Source: Rickettsiales bacterium (lineage in GTDB: Bacteria; Pseudomonadota; Alphaproteobacteria; Rickettsiales; UBA1997). Taken from it: a stretch of DNA of 9,630 bases. The DNA lies in contig CANDYP010000045.1 in NCBI GenBank assembly GCA_947425005.1, forward strand, positions 1 through 9,630, in the 5' to 3' direction. Made by a program: the position numbers and the translations under genes. Below the pieces are notes generated by a model. That model did no database searches and was not told where the DNA came from. It was given only the letters and a program-made list of their open reading frames with translations. Position 1 is the first letter of the stretch. Every line of letters starts with the position of its first letter. Shown in pieces: positions 6,395 through 9,630 of the stretch.

Positions 6395-6426
6395 TGGTTC
6401 GAATTTTGTGGTGTTGGTGATGCTTT

Positions 6427-6450
6427 TTCCGTATCCTGTAAGATACTGAA
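6427..6450. promoter_or_regulatory. palindromic operator candidate upstream of higBA
   Basis: GTATC (6431-6435) and GATAC (6442-6446) form a perfect inverted repeat around CTGTAA. The match extends imperfectly to TTC/GAA at the edges (about 18 of 24 positions symmetric). It lies 33-56 bases upstream of the toxin start, where autorepression by a helix-turn-helix antitoxin would be expected. On the - strand, a TTGAAA at 6466-6461 could serve as a -35 element with the palindrome covering the -10 region; that promoter call is weak. Confidence 0.4.
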
Positions 6451-6471
6451 TTTCTTTATTTTTCAAATCAA

Positions 6472-7548
6472 TTATTTTTCAATTCCAACACGATCTTCAA
6501 AGATCTGATGAAACTTCTGCTGCAATAATTTTTTGTCCGGCAGTTGAGTTTTGTACTCCGTGATCATGGCTGGCGAAAGGCTTCTGCTTAAGGCGTATTC
6601 CACTACATCTACATCTTGACCGGCGCACAATAAAACTCCGATTGAGGGATTTTCGTTGGGCTTTTTGACGTCTCGATCCAAAGCTTCTAAATAAAAATTA
6701 AGCTGCCCTAAATATTCCGGCTTGAAGTCGTTAGTTTTTAATTCGAAGGCAATCAAGCAGCTCAAACCGCGGTGGTAGAATAAAAGATCAACGTAGAAAT
6801 CGCTGTTGCCCACCTGCAATTTATATTCTTCGCCGACGAAGGTAAAATCTTTGCCAAGCTCGAGAATAAAATTTTTCATTTGGCGAATGAGACCCTTCTG
6901 CAAATCCTCTTCGTTGTGCGATTCTGAGAGATTAAGGAATTCAAAAACGTAACTGTCTTTGAAAGCATTTTCGATTTCGGGGTAAGATTTTTTGAGGGCT
7001 GATGAGAAGGTTGCTTTACCGATCATGGCTCGCTCAAAAAGACAGCTTGAGATTTGACGGTCGAGCTCTTTGACGCTGTAATTTTCTTTGACGCCCATCC
7101 TCACGTAAAACTCGATTTCTTCAGCAAGTTTACAGCGCGAAAAAATCGTGCGGTGATGCGTCCAGCTTAGCTTGGCTAATATGCTTTTTCTGATGTCGTC
7201 TAATTGTGTCCTCGGCGAGGACACAATTACCAAATCAAGATTTCGGCTAGATTCTATTTTGAATTTTTCTTTAGAACTTGGTTCTAGCGAAGCGTAAGTT
7301 TCATAAAACTGCTTCATGCGATAAATTCCGCGACGATTAAAACCTTTTAATTCCGGATGATTTTTTTGAATAAAATTAGCCAACTCATCCACTGTTTTTT
7401 CGCCCCAACTAGACGCGGCAATTTTGATGCTGACGCTCTTCCCAACATTCCAATAAAGATTGATCAACTCAGCATTAACGGCGCGGATGGCGTTGTTGTG
7501 AGATTTTTTGATGAGGTGGATTATTTCGAGGAATTCTTTGTCTGACAT
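6472..7548 (-). CDS. YhcG-family PDDEXK nuclease (DUF1016)
   Basis: 358-residue full-length member of the YhcG/DUF1016 family. The N-terminal winged-helix-like domain (about 8-180) has the family landmarks INLYWNVGKSVS, NRRGIYRMKQFYETY, LSWTHHRTI and KENYSVKELDRQI. The C-terminal PDDEXK nuclease domain (about 190-345) shows VGNSDFYVDLLFYHR with Asp254, then AFELK with Glu269 and Lys271 as the metal-binding set. Members occur with restriction systems, toxin-antitoxin pairs and mobile elements; their targets are poorly defined. A perfect 29-bp palindrome lies within codons 107-116 and is translated as VIVSSPRTQL, between the two N-terminal landmark blocks. The gene follows dnaQ by 35 bases on the same strand and precedes higBA. 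No Shine-Dalgarno is seen. No catalytic residue is missing. Confidence 0.9.
   Translation of the reverse strand: MSDKEFLEIIHLIKKSHNNAIRAVNAELINLYWNVGKSVSIKIAASSWGEKTVDELANFIQKNHPELKGFNRRGIYRMKQFYETYASLEPSSKEKFKIESSRNLDLVIVSSPRTQLDDIRKSILAKLSWTHHRTIFSRCKLAEEIEFYVRMGVKENYSVKELDRQISSCLFERAMIGKATFSSALKKSYPEIENAFKDSYVFEFLNLSESHNEEDLQKGLIRQMKNFILELGKDFTFVGEEYKLQVGNSDFYVDLLFYHRGLSCLIAFELKTNDFKPEYLGQLNFYLEALDRDVKKPNENPSIGVLLCAGQDVDVVEYALSRSLSPAMITEYKTQLPDKKLLQQKFHQIFEDRVGIEK
7201..7229. repeat. perfect 29-bp palindrome within the YhcG-family gene
   Basis: TAATTGTGTCCTCG (7201-7214) and CGAGGACACAATTA (7216-7229) are exact reverse complements around a single G. Symmetry this perfect is unexpected in coding sequence. 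It is read in frame as VIVSSPRTQL in a part of the DUF1016 domain that appears longer than in family members I know, so an inserted palindromic element is a reasonable inference. Confidence 0.8.
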
Positions 7549-7583
7549 GTGGTGTGTGGTGTGGGTTAGATTTATTTAAGGTT

Positions 7584-8285
7584 TCAAAAACCCCAAAAAT
7601 TCGTCTTAAAATTTTTCCGAACGAACTCTTGATGTTTTTCTAAATCAGCTGCGGACACAGGAAAATCACGCTTTGGCAAAGTTTTTCTATTTTGTACAGC
7701 GACGATTTTTTTCTCGGCCAAAACGGCAATTTTTTCTTCTTTTTGAACAGGAGATTCGAAGGACAAGCCGCCTTGCGCCCCACCCATTAACTCAACGTAA
7801 ACATCGACCAAAAGCTCGGTATCTAACAACGCACCGTGTTTGGTTCTTTTGGAAGTATCGATGTTGAAGCGCTTGCACAGGGCATCTAGCGAATTTGGCG
7901 ATCCGGGAAATTTGTTACGGGCAATCGTTAATGAGTCGATGATGTGAGCCTGATCCAGCGCTGCCAACCCTAAAATTTTTAATTCGTGATTAAGAAATTT
8001 TACGTCGAAGGCCGCGTTGTGAATGACCAACTTTCCACCTTTGATGAAGTCTAAAAACTTGTGCGCTACGTGATCGAAAATCGGCTTGTCTTGCAAAAAT
8101 TCGGTGGAGATTCCGTGAATTCTGAAAGCCTCTTGCGGCACTTCCCGCCTAGGATTGATGTAGCTGTGAAAAAAATTGCCGGTGCGAACTTTGTTAACAA
8201 TTTCAACGCAGGCAATTTCAATAATTTTGTCACCGGTACGGGGATCTAAACCGGTGGTTTCGGTGTCTAAACAAATTTCGCGCAT
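7584..8285 (-). CDS. dnaQ: DNA polymerase III epsilon subunit (3'-5' proofreading exonuclease)
   Basis: 233-residue DEDDh-family exonuclease that proofreads for the replicative polymerase. ExoI is CLDTETTGLDP with Asp7 and Glu9; ExoII is HNAAFDVKFLNHEL with Asp94; ExoIII is KRTKHGALLDTELL with His150 and Asp155. All five catalytic residues are present. The C-terminal segment (about 170-233), rich in Lys and ending WGF, would carry the polymerase-binding tail. Length is normal for alphaproteobacteria. The ATG at 8285 lies 3 bases after the lpxA stop, with GGAAAT in the end of lpxA as a probable ribosome site, so it is translated from the fabZ-lpxA transcript. Confidence 0.95.
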   Translation of the reverse strand: MREICLDTETTGLDPRTGDKIIEIACVEIVNKVRTGNFFHSYINPRREVPQEAFRIHGISTEFLQDKPIFDHVAHKFLDFIKGGKLVIHNAAFDVKFLNHELKILGLAALDQAHIIDSLTIARNKFPGSPNSLDALCKRFNIDTSKRTKHGALLDTELLVDVYVELMGGAQGGLSFESPVQKEEKIAVLAEKKIVAVQNRKTLPKRDFPVSAADLEKHQEFVRKNFKTNFWGF

Positions 8286-8288
8286 GTT

Positions 8289-9101
8289 TTATTCATTTCC
8301 TGAAATTACGCCGTCTTTGGGCTGACAAAAAGAACGGGCGGATTCTGATTTTACGAAAGCTGCAACCTCTTGAACCGTCTGACTCGAGAACTCTTTAGCT
8401 AAATCTTCAACTCGCGCCGAAAAAGCAGTATTTTTTTCAGAAAATAATTTTTTGAAAAAGTTGCGCAAAGCATGAATGTCGTCGCGAGCAATGTTGCGGC
8501 GCTTCATGCCCACAAGGTTTAACCCCGCTAAGGACGCACGCTCACCCATTACTAACCCGTGAGGAATTACGTCGTGCTCAACGCCGGACATACCACCAAT
8601 CATGGCGCCGAAGCCGATGCGCACAAATTGATGAACCGCAGAAAGTCCACCAATCACAACGTGGTCGCCTAATTCTACGTGGCCAGCCAGCGTGGCATTG
8701 TTGGCTAGAATCACGTGATCGCCGACCACACAATCGTGAGCGATGTGCACGCCGACCATCAACAAACAATTGCTGCCGATTTTGGTAACCATGGCGCCGT
8801 CTTGCGTGCCCAGGTGGATCGTCACATGTTCGCGGATGCTGTTATTGTCGCCGATTACAACTTTTGATTTTTCGCCGCGGAATTTCAAATCTTGCGGAGC
8901 CAAGCCAATTGCGGCGAAGGGGAAGATGGTGTTATTTTTACCGATCTCCGTATCGCCCTCGATCACTACGTGCGACTTGATGATCGTGCCGTCGCCAATT
9001 TTAACATTGTCGCCGATGATTGAATAGGCGCCGATTTCGACGTCTTGGCCGAGTTGCGCTGCTTTGCTAACTACTGCCGTTGGATGAATTTTCTGAGTCA
9101 T
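8289..9101 (-). CDS. lpxA: UDP-N-acetylglucosamine O-acyltransferase
   Basis: 270-residue cytoplasmic trimeric enzyme that starts lipid A synthesis by moving a 3-hydroxyacyl chain from ACP to the 3-OH of UDP-GlcNAc. The first 190 residues form the left-handed beta helix with hexapeptide repeats (for example VEIGAY, VKIGDG, VVIGDN). Catalytic His122 is in VHIAHDCVVGDH, with the conserved His119, His141 (AGHVELGDH) and His157 (AVHQFVRIG) corresponding to E. coli 122, 144 and 160. The C-terminal helical domain starts with GLNLVGMKRRN. Gly170 aligns with E. coli Gly173, which leaves the acyl pocket long, so a C14-type 3-hydroxyacyl chain is predicted. The start shares one base with the fabZ stop (TAATG), indicating translational coupling. 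Confidence 0.97.
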   Translation of the reverse strand: MTQKIHPTAVVSKAAQLGQDVEIGAYSIIGDNVKIGDGTIIKSHVVIEGDTEIGKNNTIFPFAAIGLAPQDLKFRGEKSKVVIGDNNSIREHVTIHLGTQDGAMVTKIGSNCLLMVGVHIAHDCVVGDHVILANNATLAGHVELGDHVVIGGLSAVHQFVRIGFGAMIGGMSGVEHDVIPHGLVMGERASLAGLNLVGMKRRNIARDDIHALRNFFKKLFSEKNTAFSARVEDLAKEFSSQTVQEVAAFVKSESARSFCQPKDGVISGNE

Positions 9102-9559
9102 TATTTTTTCTCTTTGTCGACAATCATTGCTGAAAGTTGGGCTTCAGCTACTTTTTGACCAGCCACTATTCCTACAGCAGCAAGCTTCCAAACTGGTCCA
9201 CGATTTTGCACAACTTCAACGTGAAGCTCCAAAACATCACCCGGGATCACCGGCTTTCTGAACTTGGCGCCGTCGATTGACATGAAGTAAACCAGTTTTT
9301 CTTCAGCTTTAAAATCGGGAGCCGAGGTGACCATCAAGGCCCCGGCTTGGGCCATTGCTTCGATAATTAACACGCCCGGCATGATTGGATGATCAGGAAA
9401 GTGGCCCAGAAAATGCGGCTCGTTAAAAGTGACGTTTTTGATGGCGACGATTTTTTTGTTAATCTCAAGTTCCACTACTTTATCCACCAACAAAAACGGG
9501 TAGCGATGCGGGAGCGACTTAAGAATTTTTTCAATACCGATGATTGTTGGAAGGGTCAT
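9101..9559 (-). CDS. fabZ: 3-hydroxyacyl-[acyl-carrier-protein] dehydratase
   Basis: 152-residue hotdog-fold enzyme that removes water from 3-hydroxyacyl-ACP in fatty acid elongation. Hallmarks: LPHRYPFLLVDKV near the start; GHFPDHPIMPGVLIIEAMAQAG with catalytic His53 and Glu67; and FMSIDGAKFRKPVIPGDVLEL in the second half. Length is typical. It comes first in a fabZ-lpxA-dnaQ run. In many proteobacteria lpxD lies directly upstream, which here would be beyond the right edge of the window. No Shine-Dalgarno is visible before the ATG at 9559. The 71 bases upstream (9560-9630) hold no recognisable feature. Confidence 0.97.
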   Translation of the reverse strand: MTLPTIIGIEKILKSLPHRYPFLLVDKVVELEINKKIVAIKNVTFNEPHFLGHFPDHPIMPGVLIIEAMAQAGALMVTSAPDFKAEEKLVYFMSIDGAKFRKPVIPGDVLELHVEVVQNRGPVWKLAAVGIVAGQKVAEAQLSAMIVDKEKK

Positions 9560-9630
9560 GTTGTTTGAAATTTTGAATTAATAAAAAGGCGGGGGAATGG
9601 CTTGGAATATGCCTGAAACAAGTATTGCAG

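Noticed and set aside
9560..9630. Possible 3' end of an upstream gene such as lpxD
   Set aside because: One minus-strand frame ends in a TAA at 9580-9578 after about 16 codons, but the residues (ending AIPPPFY) do not look like LpxD and the stretch is too short to judge.

Overview
The window reads as chromosome of an AT-rich alphaproteobacterium, most likely in or near the intracellular low-GC lineages (Rickettsiales/Holosporales-like). The signs are: a class I ribonucleotide reductase large chain without an ATP cone and ending in CxxC, an alphaproteobacterial-type ComEC with no beta-lactamase domain, an fabZ-lpxA lipid A pair (so the cell makes lipopolysaccharide, unlike Wolbachia, Anaplasma or Ehrlichia), and several small palindromic elements, two of them read in frame inside genes. 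The taxonomic placement is inference; no rRNA is present.

Layout. 1-2278 (+ strand): nrdA behind a likely pair of NrdR boxes, bracketed by inverted copies of a G-rich repeat (core GGGGGGTAGGGGGG). Two further copies of that repeat form a long inverted repeat just after nrdA. 2227-2358 (- strand) holds a possible 43-codon ORF with a good Shine-Dalgarno that reads through one repeat copy. 2422-2496 (+) is tRNA-Glu(UUC) and 2564-2974 (+) a GtrA-family membrane protein. It converges on comEC (2977-5571, -), leaving two bases between the stop codons. ComEC carries a large low-complexity, lysine-rich insertion with a palindromic element inside.

5605-7548 looks like an accessory block: a 146-bp imperfect palindrome with 15-bp perfect terminal repeats, a HigB/HigA-like toxin-antitoxin pair, and a YhcG-family (DUF1016) PDDEXK nuclease whose gene contains a perfect 29-bp palindrome in frame. 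7584-9559 is a tight housekeeping operon on the - strand, fabZ-lpxA-dnaQ: the first two genes share one base (TAATG) and the next gap is 3 bases.

How they work together. FabZ makes the unsaturated acyl-ACP intermediates of fatty acid synthesis and draws on the same 3-hydroxyacyl-ACP pool that LpxA uses to start lipid A. DnaQ (replication proofreading) and NrdA (dNTP supply) belong to DNA replication. ComEC is the inner-membrane DNA channel. The nuclease and toxin-antitoxin pair are typical mobile defence or maintenance genes inserted between dnaQ and comEC. I see no CRISPR array, no intact insertion sequence, no rRNA, and no clearly new multi-gene system. The most distinctive content is the set of repeat families that enter genes or supply gene ends.
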